DNA of 32,644 nt from JAHCHL01 sp964546835 (GCA_964546835.1 CAZJKW010000011.1:1-32644); one strand, 5' to 3'. Shown: positions 13,846 through 22,800, numbered from the stretch's first letter. The notes: generated by a model not told the origin, from the sequence alone. Numbers and translations are program-made.

Positions 13846-14968
13846 CTCGTGATTCCTCCAGCAATTTGATTCCGAGTTGCGTTGCATCGTTTCGGTTTAT
13901 GCTTGGTCCGAATGGATAAGTTTTCGCGAATTCTTGCCATTCCGACTCCAACGAGTTTGGCGAAGTTGATGCAACCCCAGTCGAAGACGCAATTGGTTTG
14001 TTGGCTACGAAGTTGAGTTGGTAATGTAGACAAGAAGACTTTAGGTCTTTAATGGATTCATTTGTCAATTCGGCGCGTACCGCTGGGTGCAAATCAATTA
14101 TTGTTTGACGGACAATGGGGGGTTCTTCTTCTTTCCATTTCGCATTTTCATACAGGCGGCTAATAAGTTCTGCTGTTCCTAAATCTTTCGCTTGAATGGG
14201 CGGTAAATCAATCGCATTTCTTACCGGTTCTACCGATCTGAAAGTTAACCGTTGTGTTTCGGTGTCAAACAGATAATATCCTTTTTTGAACTTGATTTCT
14301 TCCCAAAAATTCGAACTTGTAAAATCTGTCGATCCGGAATAAGCGCAGTTTTCGGAAAGTTCTTTTCGAATATGGTAGTCGCCTAACCCTACATAGGCCC
14401 ATTCACTTGGATAAAATTTGTTGAAGTCAAAATCCGAAATTCCAATCTGTAACATGGCGTCCAATCCGTGTACCGCAAGAACATTTTCTGATTTTGATTC
14501 TGGTCTAAATGAGATCTCATTCATCTGAATCAGACCTCGTGTGGGTACGCAGGTGATGGTCAATCGATTGTTGATAGGAATTGAGCAAACTCTGTCAATG
14601 GCGACTCGAACCCCGTTGATGAGTTCGTCAGAGTTTTCTGAACCAAACAATCGCAAAATGCAACCGGAATCTGCGGTTCTTGGAGTTTCATGATTTCCTG
14701 CGACGATAACAAATGGTGCACCTTTTCTTTTTTCTTGTATTTGACCCAACGCCTGAACGGATTGAACGATCACGTGATTGCTGGGTCTAACAACGTGAAA
14801 AAAGTCCCCGGTATGAAGGATTACGTCGGGTTCATCTTTAATAATAGCATCCAAGAATTTTCTAAAAGTTCGAAACACATCTGCTTCTCGCTGGTTTATT
14901 CCTGAGTCATTCTGTTTGCTAAATGCCCTGTACCCTAAATGTGTATCCGAAAAATGAGCAATCTTCAT
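13826..14968 (-). CDS. sbcD: Mre11/SbcD-type DNA double-strand break nuclease
   Basis: A 380-residue calcineurin-like nuclease with the phosphodiesterase motifs in order: DTHLG near residue 8, GDFFH near 54, AGNHE near 91, VHG near 169 and GDYH near 197, which together bind two Mn2+ ions. A C-terminal capping and ATPase-binding region follows from about residue 230 (PVRNAIDLPPI). It acts with the overlapping downstream sbcC gene. There is no clear ribosome site before the ATG. It is the first gene of the sbcD-sbcC-lipoprotein unit and starts 49 bp after the end of the GH38 gene. Confidence 0.92.
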   Translation of the reverse strand: MKIAHFSDTHLGYRAFSKQNDSGINQREADVFRTFRKFLDAIIKDEPDVILHTGDFFHVVRPSNHVIVQSVQALGQIQEKRKGAPFVIVAGNHETPRTADSGCILRLFGSENSDELINGVRVAIDRVCSIPINNRLTITCVPTRGLIQMNEISFRPESKSENVLAVHGLDAMLQIGISDFDFNKFYPSEWAYVGLGDYHIRKELSENCAYSGSTDFTSSNFWEEIKFKKGYYLFDTETQRLTFRSVEPVRNAIDLPPIQAKDLGTAELISRLYENAKWKEEEPPIVRQTIIDLHPAVRAELTNESIKDLKSSCLHYQLNFVANKPIASSTGVASTSPNSLESEWQEFAKTYPFGPSINRNDATQLGIKLLEESRDVIDED

Positions 14969-15017
14969 TTTGTCAAAAGGCTACCTCAGTCATAGGAATA
15001 AATCACTCCATTCTCTA

Positions 15018-16703
15018 TTACAGCATGAGTTTGATTGTGATAATTTCAAACGGTTTGTAGTCAAATGCAACGTGTCCATTTTCAACATTGAGCGGTTTGA
15101 GATGGTTTTCCAATAAGTCACACAAGAACGCCTTTTTGGTTTTTTTAGAAATTGCTAATTCTGCAATTCCGCGCGCGTTGTGACATTCGTACATTCTAAC
15201 AATGATTGCATTTCCATCTTCGGCCTTCTTAACGCTTTCAATGACGATGTTTCGGTCATCGCATGAAACTAATCTATCGGTGATTGAATCGGCATTCATC
15301 GTTTTCTTAAGATACGCGTGTTTAAGCGATGCATTTAGGGCGTAAGCGGTTTGAACCACTCCCGACCAATTGTATGAACCGAAATGTGGCAACAACACAT
15401 AAGTAAATCGATGAGTTCCCATATCACAATTTGGATCCGGCGCTTTGGGCGCTCTAAGCAAGGTCAAGCGCATGGTATTGCCAAGCACATCATGCCCATA
15501 TTTCGAGTCATTAATGAGTGCGACGCCATGGTCTCCTTCGCTAATGTCAATCCACTTTTGGGCACATATTTCAAACCTTGCCATGTCCCAACTGGTGTTT
15601 CTATGAGTCGGCCGTTCAACATTGCCGAATTGAATTTCACAGGTTGTTTTGTTTGCGTTAACGTTAATGGGGAACGCAACTTTTAGCATTTTTTCTGACT
15701 CTTTCCAATCAATTTCTGTATCAAACCGGATGCCTGGCGTTGGCCCCAAGCTAATTCGTTGGGTTATCGTGCTTTTGCCAAATCGCTTGACTACTTCTGC
15801 CGCAACTCGAACGGGCCCCGTTTCAACGATTTCAAATTTTTCACTTTTTGTAAGGTCTTTTTGTGTTTCAAGCGCAAAAATGTCTACGTCCCATGCGCTC
15901 CAAAAAGTCGGCTTATCCTCAAACAATTGAAACAGATTTGCTAAACTGTTTTCTTCGACAAACTCTAAGTCGTCTTCTTGTGCCCGAATGCTTGTAATAT
16001 TGCCGTTTGAATCAAACTTAACTCGAAAATGTTCATTCTCTAATTTGCGAGTGGATGCACTTAATTTTGGAAAAACGAGTGGCTTTTCTTTCGATAAATC
16101 GGCAGTTATCACGGCTCCAAGGGCTTCATCCGGAACTTGAAAAATGAGAGAAGTTTCTCCAAATGCGCTGATTTTTTGAACTGGTGTTACTTTTCCGTTG
16201 TACTTAATGGAATTTGGACGAATTCCCTTGGGGGCATTGATCTTGCCTTCGCCGCTGATTTCTGCAAATTGAAACAATGCGACCGGACATTCAAGCGAAT
16301 GTCCTTTGTCAATTCTTGCAATCTTAGTTAGTTTGTCTTGAATAAGGCTGTTGACGCGGCTTGCTAACTCGTCATATTCCTTTTTACTTTGTTCGTAGAC
16401 TTCAGTTACGCTGCTTCCCGGAATAATGTCATGGAATTGGTTAAGCAAAACTGTCTTCCACATGGTTTCAATTTCTTTTTGAGGATAAGACTTCGGAAAA
16501 TTAGGTTCGAAACAGGATAACAATTCTAAATCCCTCAGCAAAAATTCACAATAACGATTCATTTTTTTGTTATAAGCTTGGCTAGTATAGGTGCCGCGGT
16601 GTAGCTCGAAGTACAGTTCACCGCTCCAAGTTGGTAAATCTTTGCTATTGGCGCACGCTTCGGAAAAAATATCTAATTCGGATTGCCTCTTAATTTGAGG
16701 CAT
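15018..16703 (-). CDS. C-terminal part of an interrupted GH38 alpha-mannosidase
   Basis: The 561-residue frame continues in the same reading frame as the N-terminal part at 16734-18098, from which it is separated only by a TAA and ten sense codons. It begins inside the middle helical region, carries the zinc-ligand histidine in NQFHDIIPGSS near residue 91, then the beta-sandwich domains typical of the GH38 C-terminus. Because the other zinc ligands and the nucleophile lie in the upstream part, this piece alone should not be a mannosidase. AGGCGAG before the ATG could allow re-initiation, so two polypeptides that associate cannot be ruled out. It is most simply read as the distal part of a gene broken by a nonsense mutation or a sequencing error. 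Confidence 0.8.
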   Translation of the reverse strand: MPQIKRQSELDIFSEACANSKDLPTWSGELYFELHRGTYTSQAYNKKMNRYCEFLLRDLELLSCFEPNFPKSYPQKEIETMWKTVLLNQFHDIIPGSSVTEVYEQSKKEYDELASRVNSLIQDKLTKIARIDKGHSLECPVALFQFAEISGEGKINAPKGIRPNSIKYNGKVTPVQKISAFGETSLIFQVPDEALGAVITADLSKEKPLVFPKLSASTRKLENEHFRVKFDSNGNITSIRAQEDDLEFVEENSLANLFQLFEDKPTFWSAWDVDIFALETQKDLTKSEKFEIVETGPVRVAAEVVKRFGKSTITQRISLGPTPGIRFDTEIDWKESEKMLKVAFPINVNANKTTCEIQFGNVERPTHRNTSWDMARFEICAQKWIDISEGDHGVALINDSKYGHDVLGNTMRLTLLRAPKAPDPNCDMGTHRFTYVLLPHFGSYNWSGVVQTAYALNASLKHAYLKKTMNADSITDRLVSCDDRNIVIESVKKAEDGNAIIVRMYECHNARGIAELAISKKTKKAFLCDLLENHLKPLNVENGHVAFDYKPFEIITIKLML

Positions 16704-16733
16704 TCCGGGTCCATTTTCCGCTCGCCTAAGGAG

Positions 16734-18098
16734 TTATATCATTTCTGCGGTTGGCCCTCCCCCGCCGTCCCCGTAGCCAAAGATATACAAGCCGAAGTCC
16801 GAGCGCGCATGGTCTCGATGTTGAGTTAAATGTTTGGATAATTCAGCCGGGTCCCCGCTTGCATTATAAGTGTCTGCCGGTGGGAAGTGAGACCAAATTT
16901 TTGTGCCATCAATGCCTTGCCAGAAAAAAGTGTTATGTGGAAATTTGTTAAACTGATTCCAAGAAATCTTTTGAGTTAAGAAGAATTCAATTCCGGATTT
17001 CTTCAGGATTTGGGGAAGTGCTGCTGAATATCCAAAAACGTCCGGTAACCACAAGTCTTTTGTTTCAACTCCAAATTTTTCTGCAAAATACTTTTTTCCA
17101 TATAGGATTTGTCGAACGAGTGACTCCCCGCCCGGCAGATTCATGTCTGCTTCAACCCACATTGACCCAACCGGCTCCCATTGCCCTTCTTCTATTTTCT
17201 TTTTAACACGTTCGAACAACTTTGGCCAGTTGGATTCAAGCCACTCATATTGGGCAGGTTGACTATGCACAAACAGATATTCCGGATATTCGTCCATCAG
17301 CGCCAATTGAGTTGAGGTTGTATGCGCCATTTTTAATTTCGTTTGGGAAATCGGCCAAAGCCACGCCGTATCCAAATGCGCATGTCCAACCGGAGTTAGT
17401 TGGTGGTAAGTATCTTTAAGTTTTGGCAAGAGTGATTTCTGTAACGCTTTCGCGGCGATTTGCCACGTCTGTTTATTTTCCATATCGAACGAGTTAATCG
17501 CCGAGTTTAATCCCACCAAAATGTGTTGCCTTGCAGCCGTTCCCTGCGGCAATGTCTTCATTAGTTTTAGTGCAAATTTACAATCCAGATAAAACTGCCA
17601 AAGCTCATGGTCAAAAATTTGCAAAAAACTTGATTTGGTTTCGCAAGGTTTGGGACGTCGTTCCGGCGGGATTCCATGCACTCGAACTTCCGGATTGTCG
17701 GCATAGGCCTGCACATAAATCTCAACTTTCTCGTTTCCTCTTGCCCTTTTAGCGATCCTAAAATGTTGATGGGGACCGTCGATTCCAAAAACCGGAGAGT
17801 TGTTCTTCCAAATGGTTCGCTCCCCGCCCACCTGGATTCGCGCAACGACCTCGCGATTGACCCACTCCTTAGGGATAGAGCCACGAAGTCTAAACCAAGC
17901 CACTTTGTATGCCGGTCCCCATTGAAAACCCGGTTGAACCTTAACAAACCGACCTTTCTTTGCCTCAGATTCGGTCGCCCACTCTTGCGCGCAAAATTCA
18001 ATGCTTAAGGGAGCGTTGCCCAGATAAAGCATAGGCTCAAGCGTTTGGGATAGGAACTGCTCAATTCGCGTGGTGGTCAATTCGGGGTGTTTCAGCAT
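16734..18098 (-). CDS. N-terminal part of an interrupted GH38 alpha-mannosidase
   Basis: The 454 residues cover the N-terminal carbohydrate-binding-like region (about 50-135) and the catalytic (beta/alpha)7 domain of a bacterial class II alpha-mannosidase. HAHLD near 239-243 gives the first zinc ligands, and WLPDVFGYSAALP near 350-362 contains the catalytic nucleophile Asp, also a zinc ligand. The frame ends abruptly in the conserved GYGDGGGGPTAEM block with TAA at 16736-16734. In homologues the same block runs on without a break, and the downstream frame here is in register. Joined, the two parts give about 1026 residues, a normal length. A CATACT box lies eight bases before the ATG. This part lacks the last zinc ligand. 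Confidence 0.85.
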   Translation of the reverse strand: MLKHPELTTTRIEQFLSQTLEPMLYLGNAPLSIEFCAQEWATESEAKKGRFVKVQPGFQWGPAYKVAWFRLRGSIPKEWVNREVVARIQVGGERTIWKNNSPVFGIDGPHQHFRIAKRARGNEKVEIYVQAYADNPEVRVHGIPPERRPKPCETKSSFLQIFDHELWQFYLDCKFALKLMKTLPQGTAARQHILVGLNSAINSFDMENKQTWQIAAKALQKSLLPKLKDTYHQLTPVGHAHLDTAWLWPISQTKLKMAHTTSTQLALMDEYPEYLFVHSQPAQYEWLESNWPKLFERVKKKIEEGQWEPVGSMWVEADMNLPGGESLVRQILYGKKYFAEKFGVETKDLWLPDVFGYSAALPQILKKSGIEFFLTQKISWNQFNKFPHNTFFWQGIDGTKIWSHFPPADTYNASGDPAELSKHLTQHRDHARSDFGLYIFGYGDGGGGPTAEMI

Positions 18099-18142
18099 GG
18101 GGACTCAGTATGGCGAAAGTATCACGAGCAAGCAGGGTAGAA

Positions 18143-18164
18143 AAATAGTACTATAATACTATTT
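18143..18164 (+). promoter_or_regulatory. Palindromic promoter/operator of the DprA-like gene
   Basis: AAATAGTA (18143-18150) and TACTATTT (18157-18164) are perfect 8-bp inverted copies around a six-base centre, and the consensus -10 box TATAAT (18152-18157) sits in that centre. The ATG follows nine bases after the -10, so the message would be leaderless. The dyad over the -10 is a good candidate repressor site. No obvious TTGACA lies at the right distance upstream. Confidence 0.6.
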
Positions 18165-18166
18165 AC

Positions 18167-19033
18167 ATGGATCGGATTCTCGCGGCTGTTTGCTGGTTTG
18201 CCCCTTACTATGGCAGGAGGTTTCCGGTTTTTCGCCATCCCCACTTATGGAAAGCGTTAACGAACTTTGATGATCAAGTTGGTATTTCCATGGATTTGCG
18301 TTATCGCCTCAACTCTTTCGGAGCACAAGATGCGCTGGCCGCGATTTCAGACAAAAGATTTACAAGAGAGTGCTTGTCGTTGATTTCGGCAAGAGCCAAA
18401 AAAGGTTGGGTGCCGATTTCTCGAATTTGCCACGGCTATCCAAGTTTGATGTCCGAACGATTGAACTACTTGGCGCCGCCTTTGCTTTGGAAAAAGGGAA
18501 GAGAGATTGAACAGAAACTAATAGGAGTTGTGGGAAGCAGAAAACTTAACCCCCATGAATCGGAATTTGCGAAATCGGTAGGAAAACTGATTACTGCTTT
18601 GAATTGTTCGGTTGTTTCTGGATTTGCCCAGGGGGCAGACAGAATTGCATCGGATTCAGCTTCTCATTCGGTTCAGTTTTTGCCGGGCGGATTTCACCAA
18701 AGATTTTCAAAAAGCAAGACGTTTCTATCCTTGTTTCCAGAAGCCCCCGAATTTGATCGAATTTCAGCCCTCAATCGCAATCGTTATATTTACGCGAGTG
18801 CAGCAGCAACCATCGTAGTTTCAAGTCGTTTTGGAAAAGGAGGGGCATGGTTCGGTGCAATTGAAAGTCATCGAAAACGATACTGTCCTATCTTCGTTTA
18901 TACAGGCAAAAATGCTTCCGAAGGAAATCTGGCTTTAAGTCGTCTAGGCGCAATTCCTTTGGAAACGATTGCGGAGACCGAATCCGAATTGAAAAAAATA
19001 ATTCGTCGGCCCGAGTTAAAACTGGCTATATAG
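18167..19033 (+). CDS. DprA-like DNA-processing family protein
   Basis: A 288-residue protein with a helical N-terminal region (about 1-100) and a Rossmann-like core similar to DprA/Smf: YPSLMSERLNYLAPPLLW ahead of GVVGSRK near residue 127, then VVSGFAQGADRIA near 150, RNRYIYA near 210 and GKGGAW.GA.E near 222. DprA loads RecA on incoming single-stranded DNA in transformation. This protein is clearly divergent: the core is short and no C-terminal winged-helix domain is visible, so it may be a paralogue with another role. The ATG is set by the strong TATAAT promoter nine bases upstream. No other competence gene is nearby. The call is by motif and moderately sure. Confidence 0.72.
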   Translation: MDRILAAVCWFAPYYGRRFPVFRHPHLWKALTNFDDQVGISMDLRYRLNSFGAQDALAAISDKRFTRECLSLISARAKKGWVPISRICHGYPSLMSERLNYLAPPLLWKKGREIEQKLIGVVGSRKLNPHESEFAKSVGKLITALNCSVVSGFAQGADRIASDSASHSVQFLPGGFHQRFSKSKTFLSLFPEAPEFDRISALNRNRYIYASAAATIVVSSRFGKGGAWFGAIESHRKRYCPIFVYTGKNASEGNLALSRLGAIPLETIAETESELKKIIRRPELKLAI

Positions 19034-19040
19034 TGAAAAT

Positions 19041-19673
19041 CTAAAAAGAATAAAAATACACTCTTGGGGCCTTCGTACCTTGCAGAGTTTTCGAACCGAT
19101 AATGACGGCCGTATATCGATTTCCGCCGATGGCCTTAAAATTTGTTTTCCAGACCGACGCTCCATTCGGCGACTGAATTTCAACCGCGTATTCCCGAGGG
19201 TCGTAACCGATAAAAGATGTTGAATCGCCAAACTTTAAATGGGTCGCTTGCTGAACTTTCTTTCCGTTCAACAAAACGGTCATCGATTCTTTATCGGAAT
19301 TTGCATTTATGAATTGGAATTGGACGCTGCTATTCGCAGGTTTTCCGGCAGTGGAATCTCGAATCACGATAGGAGTAAAGTTGCCAGTGCCCGTCGGAAA
19401 ACCGCAATAAATCAATGTATGGGGATATCCGGGCTGAAACCGGACCTGAACCTCATTCGAAATTTTTTCTCCTCTTCTTCCGACAACTAAAGTTTGCACA
19501 TTGCCTGCAGGAGTTGAGTAATACGGCGTTCTTTGCCCATAGGGAACCGAGCCCCAATTAGAATCGGCAATCGAAAACGAAGCCCATTCCGTGTCCACAA
19601 CGGCATTGATGATGCGTACTGTAGCGCTTGACTGCATCCCAAACAGCGACATTGCCAAGATAAAAGAAGTCAT
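19041..19673 (-). CDS. Secreted DUF4397-domain protein
   Basis: A 210-residue protein with a short signal peptide (MTSFILAMSLFGMQSSA). The mature part starts TVRIINAVVDTEWASFSI and continues with VPYGQRTPYYSTPAGNVQTLVV, the usual opening of DUF4397, a beta-sandwich repeat found in secreted and surface proteins. A second, weaker repeat begins near residue 115 (SVQFQFINANSDKESMTVLLNG). The molecular function of the family is not established. The ATG is preceded seven bases upstream by TAATAT. It converges with the DprA-like gene (7 bp between stops) and diverges from the barrel protein at 19754. Confidence 0.8.
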   Translation of the reverse strand: MTSFILAMSLFGMQSSATVRIINAVVDTEWASFSIADSNWGSVPYGQRTPYYSTPAGNVQTLVVGRRGEKISNEVQVRFQPGYPHTLIYCGFPTGTGNFTPIVIRDSTAGKPANSSVQFQFINANSDKESMTVLLNGKKVQQATHLKFGDSTSFIGYDPREYAVEIQSPNGASVWKTNFKAIGGNRYTAVIIGSKTLQGTKAPRVYFYSF

Positions 19674-19753
19674 AGGTTCTATATTAACGCTGACAAAGCA
19701 AAATCGTTACAAATTTGACTCATTTCGTCTCCGATTCCGTCCAACTGAAAGCA

Positions 19754-21148
19754 ATGAGCGGATTTCTCCTGGGGATGGTTCTTTTTTCTTCCAACCAGCT
19801 TGGCTGGCGGGCTGGAACCCCAAGCCCCATATTGGAAGACAACCCTGAATACGTTGAGTTATATTGGAAATCGTGGGAAAACGCCCAGTCTGCAGTTGTT
19901 GAAGAAACGAGATTAGGATCCCTTCCTCCAAGATTCCTCGCCCAAAATGGAATTCTAAAGTTTGATTCCTCCTTAGTTTGGGCGAACTATTTACGATGGG
20001 CACATAAAGCAATTCCGGTTCAGGAAACGATTCAGTTCTTATTAAGCAAGGTTATGCCAAATGGGCAAATGTTTGATTATCTTGACCTGTCAACAATTGA
20101 ACAAATCGGAACGGCTCGCGGCATACCGTTGACTGGATTTTCATTGTGGAATTTCTATTTGATTACAGGAAATAAAGAGTTTCTGCGATTGAACATCGGC
20201 TCGGCAATCAGGCGACATGCGATGTTTGAAGACGCATATAAAAATGTACAAAAGAAGCGTTATTTGCCGGTAGATTTTAGGCCTTTCATTTCAGAAGTTC
20301 CCAATGAAAATTTGCCGGATTCTTCAGATGCAACAGCGCTTCTTTTGCTTGACGCTGAGTTCTTGTTAAGGTCTGCTAAAGCAACCGGCATCAAAGATGG
20401 CGAAAAAGTGTTGCAAAATCTTCAAAATCAAGAGCTGATTCGTTTCGAGAAACTTTGGCATAACGAATCGGAGTACTACAGGGCGTTCGAAAAAGAAAAC
20501 AACCTATTCGAACCGATTTCGATATTGCCAATTTGGGCCGTCATCAGCGAAAAACTTAAGCCGGAAAGAGTACAAAAAGTATTAAAGAAATTATCCGATT
20601 CAAACTTTTTTTCCTCAAGAATGCCTTTTGCTTTGACGCCTTTGAGCACCCAACCAAAACAAACCATTTCGCCGCTCGGCTCATATCTCAGTTACAAGGC
20701 CCTGCTTGCTGGCGGAAAACGTTCGGAAGCGGGATATTCGGTTGAGTCGGTGTTGGATGCTTACGCCAAAGAGGCAGGTGAGTCCAAAACCTTGTTCGGC
20801 CAATTTGATTCCGAAACAAGAAAGCCGACTCCCTTCGCAGAACGCAATGCGCTGGATTGTGGACTTATTGCCATTAGTGGGTTAATCGAAGCCATTATCG
20901 GAATTGAAGTCAATGCATCCGAAAATCTAATTCGTTGGCAAATTTGGCGAACGGATCGGCATGGATTGGAGCGAATCCGATTTGGAGACAATGTTGTATC
21001 TCTTATCTGTGAAAAGAGAAACTCAAGAACTCAGCCAGCAAAAATTTCAATTAGTGCCGAAAAATCGTTTCAACTTCATTTACAATTTGGCGGTTATGAC
21101 AAAAGAATTAAAGTGGCGGCCGGCAACACGGTCATTAACACCCCTTAA
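19754..21148 (+). CDS. Probable (alpha/alpha)-barrel glycosidase-like protein
   Basis: A 464-residue soluble protein built almost entirely of helical pairs, with features recalling the (alpha/alpha)6-toroid glycosidases such as trehalases and GH63-type enzymes: NPEYVELYWKSWENA near the N-terminus, WANYLRWAHKAIP near 78, the FSLWNFYLITGN segment near 135 and a GLIAISGLIEAIIG helix near 380. Catalytic acids cannot be assigned with confidence and the family call is tentative. The first ~20 residues are hydrophobic, possibly a weak signal. I use ATG at 19754; an upstream TTG at 19715 is less likely. The 3' end overlaps the convergent DUF192 gene by 4 bp. Confidence 0.62.
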   Translation: MSGFLLGMVLFSSNQLGWRAGTPSPILEDNPEYVELYWKSWENAQSAVVEETRLGSLPPRFLAQNGILKFDSSLVWANYLRWAHKAIPVQETIQFLLSKVMPNGQMFDYLDLSTIEQIGTARGIPLTGFSLWNFYLITGNKEFLRLNIGSAIRRHAMFEDAYKNVQKKRYLPVDFRPFISEVPNENLPDSSDATALLLLDAEFLLRSAKATGIKDGEKVLQNLQNQELIRFEKLWHNESEYYRAFEKENNLFEPISILPIWAVISEKLKPERVQKVLKKLSDSNFFSSRMPFALTPLSTQPKQTISPLGSYLSYKALLAGGKRSEAGYSVESVLDAYAKEAGESKTLFGQFDSETRKPTPFAERNALDCGLIAISGLIEAIIGIEVNASENLIRWQIWRTDRHGLERIRFGDNVVSLICEKRNSRTQPAKISISAEKSFQLHLQFGGYDKRIKVAAGNTVINTP

Positions 21149-21651
21149 TGGTTTTTCAATGCCTTTAATTCAAAACGCATTCCTTTCTTAATTTTACGTT
21201 TTTGAAACCAACCTGCTTTCGTTTCGACGGCATACATCGCCTGACCTTCACTTGGATAGGTCGACTCATCCAAAGCCCGCATGGTCAAAATATTCAATAT
21301 CGTTCCATTCTTGTCCAGATAAGCAATATCCAAATTGATTAACGTGTTTTTCATCCAAAATCCACGGAAATCTTCTGTCGGAAAAACAAAAATCATGCCG
21401 TCATTTTCGGTTAACTCATCTTCTTGTAAAAACATCAAACCTTCCTGCTGTTTTGCGGGATCATCCGCCACATATACCGATAGTTGATGCCCTTCAACCT
21501 GAATCGTAACTTTGTTTAGCGATGACAATGGAAACTGTCTTAATTCGCTGGTCCTTTTGTTAGGGATGGCAGTTTGTTGCACGTCCGGCTTTTCTTTTGT
21601 AGCAGAACAGCCGGTCAATAAAACCAAAAACATAAGAATCCATTGCTTCAT
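21145..21651 (-). CDS. DUF192 lipoprotein
   Basis: A 168-residue protein. A lipoprotein signal peptide ends in the lipobox LTGC, followed by a linker and a DUF192 domain at about 45-165: QQEGLMFLQEDEL, then DGMIFVFPTEDFRGFWMKNTLINLDIAYLD, and AMYAVETKAGWF near the C-terminus. These are the conserved blocks of the family, whose function is unknown. The ATG overlaps the stop of the upstream peptidase gene (ATGA, 4 bp), which indicates translational coupling in a two-gene operon. Its 3' end overlaps the convergent gene at 19754-21148. Confidence 0.88.
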   Translation of the reverse strand: MKQWILMFLVLLTGCSATKEKPDVQQTAIPNKRTSELRQFPLSSLNKVTIQVEGHQLSVYVADDPAKQQEGLMFLQEDELTENDGMIFVFPTEDFRGFWMKNTLINLDIAYLDKNGTILNILTMRALDESTYPSEGQAMYAVETKAGWFQKRKIKKGMRFELKALKNH

Positions 21652-22763
21652 GAATCCGCTCTCAATAACTCAATTGCAAGTTGAGTGAGCGACACCAAAT
21701 CCCTTTTGCTCACGTGTTCTTCATGGGTATGAATTTCTTTCATGCCGGTTCCACACACAATTGTAGGAACTCCTTTCAAATTAAAAGCATTCGCATCACT
21801 TCCGCCAAGCGTCGATCGCAACGGGAATTCCCAGCCCAATTTTTTTGCACAACGAAGTGCCTTTTGAACAACCATCGTGTCTTCATCAATTTTGTACCCG
21901 TCATAGGCTGTGTCTACGTGAATTTCCACTTTTGCCTGAAGTGCTTTTGCGCCGCTTTCAAAACACTCGGTCATATGTTTAATTTGAGTTTCCAATTTCT
22001 CAGAATCAAAAGAGCGCGCTTCTGCCTTGATTTGAACTTCCGCAGGCACAACGTTTGTAGCCGTTCCTCCAAAAATTTGTCCGACATTCGCTGTTGTTTC
22101 CTCATCAATTCTCCCTAAATTCATTTTGCTTAATGCAATCCCCGCTGCATGAATTGCGCTGATTCCATGTTCAGGGTCCTTGCCGGCATGTGCAGGTTTT
22201 CCTTTGTATTTAACATGGAATTTTGCGTGAGTCCCAACATGGTTCACAAACGAACCAACTGGCGGTCCGGTATCAAACACATAACCAAAATCTAATCCCA
22301 ATTCTTGAATGTCACATGCAAACGCTCCTTTTAAACCGATTTCTTCTGCAACACAAAGCACCAAAAATGTGTCGCCACGAGGCAGGTCATTTTCTTTCAT
22401 GCAAAGCATGGCTTCGATGGCCGGAGCCATTCCTGCTTTATCATCTGCGCCCAAAATCGTATCGCTTTCACTGTAATAAACATCGTCAATCACCTTAATT
22501 TTCAACCCTTCCGTTGGTTCAACCGTATCAAAATGGGCCGACAGAAAAATTTTCGGAGCATTTGGCAAATTGCCGGGCAATTTAACAATCAGGTTATTTG
22601 CGTTTCCTCCAATTTTTGCCCCCGCTTGGTCTTCCCAACATTCCAACCCCAAACCTTCAAGGTGGTTTCGCGTCCAAGATACGGAATTTTTTTCATCAAG
22701 AGCTGGTGCGTTTATCAGGCACAGATCTTCAAACAGTTTGAATAGGCGGCTTTCGTTAATCAT
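21648..22763 (-). CDS. Peptidase T-like M20 aminopeptidase
   Basis: A 371-residue zinc-dependent exopeptidase of the M20 family, closest by motif to the peptidase T-like group. Zinc-site motifs in order: SAHFDTV near residue 77, GADDKAG near 105 (bridging Asp), AEEIGLKGA near 138 with the catalytic Glu, FDTG near 159, and GGSDANAFNLKG with a C-terminal His-rich block THEEH near 346. The dimerisation domain lies between. I use ATG at 22763 because MINESRLFKLF matches the usual N-terminus of the group. The frame extends to ATG at 22802, which would overlap the ribokinase start on the other strand. Co-transcribed with the DUF192 lipoprotein (4-bp overlap). Confidence 0.88.
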   Translation of the reverse strand: MINESRLFKLFEDLCLINAPALDEKNSVSWTRNHLEGLGLECWEDQAGAKIGGNANNLIVKLPGNLPNAPKIFLSAHFDTVEPTEGLKIKVIDDVYYSESDTILGADDKAGMAPAIEAMLCMKENDLPRGDTFLVLCVAEEIGLKGAFACDIQELGLDFGYVFDTGPPVGSFVNHVGTHAKFHVKYKGKPAHAGKDPEHGISAIHAAGIALSKMNLGRIDEETTANVGQIFGGTATNVVPAEVQIKAEARSFDSEKLETQIKHMTECFESGAKALQAKVEIHVDTAYDGYKIDEDTMVVQKALRCAKKLGWEFPLRSTLGGSDANAFNLKGVPTIVCGTGMKEIHTHEEHVSKRDLVSLTQLAIELLRADS

Positions 22764-22800
22764 CTCATCCCATTTTGCACTTTCAGGTACGTTAATTGCC

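Noticed and set aside
11461..15000. sbcC/sbcD region as part of an anti-phage defence island
   Set aside because: No other defence genes, integrases or compositional break are nearby. The pair looks like the ordinary Mre11/Rad50 repair operon.
16734..16736. TAA reassigned to a sense codon in this organism
   Set aside because: Several intact genes here end at their expected length with TAA (for example the zf-TFIIB gene, rbsK and the SLBB gene), so TAA is a normal stop.
16704..18098. Frameshift as the cause of the split mannosidase
   Set aside because: The two parts are in the same frame. A single TAA interrupts them, so a substitution is the simpler explanation.
18143..18164. LexA box before the DprA-like gene
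   Set aside because: The half-site letters are similar to some TAGTA/TACTA operators, but the spacer is six rather than four bases, and no second copy was noticed in the window. It is kept only as an unassigned operator candidate.
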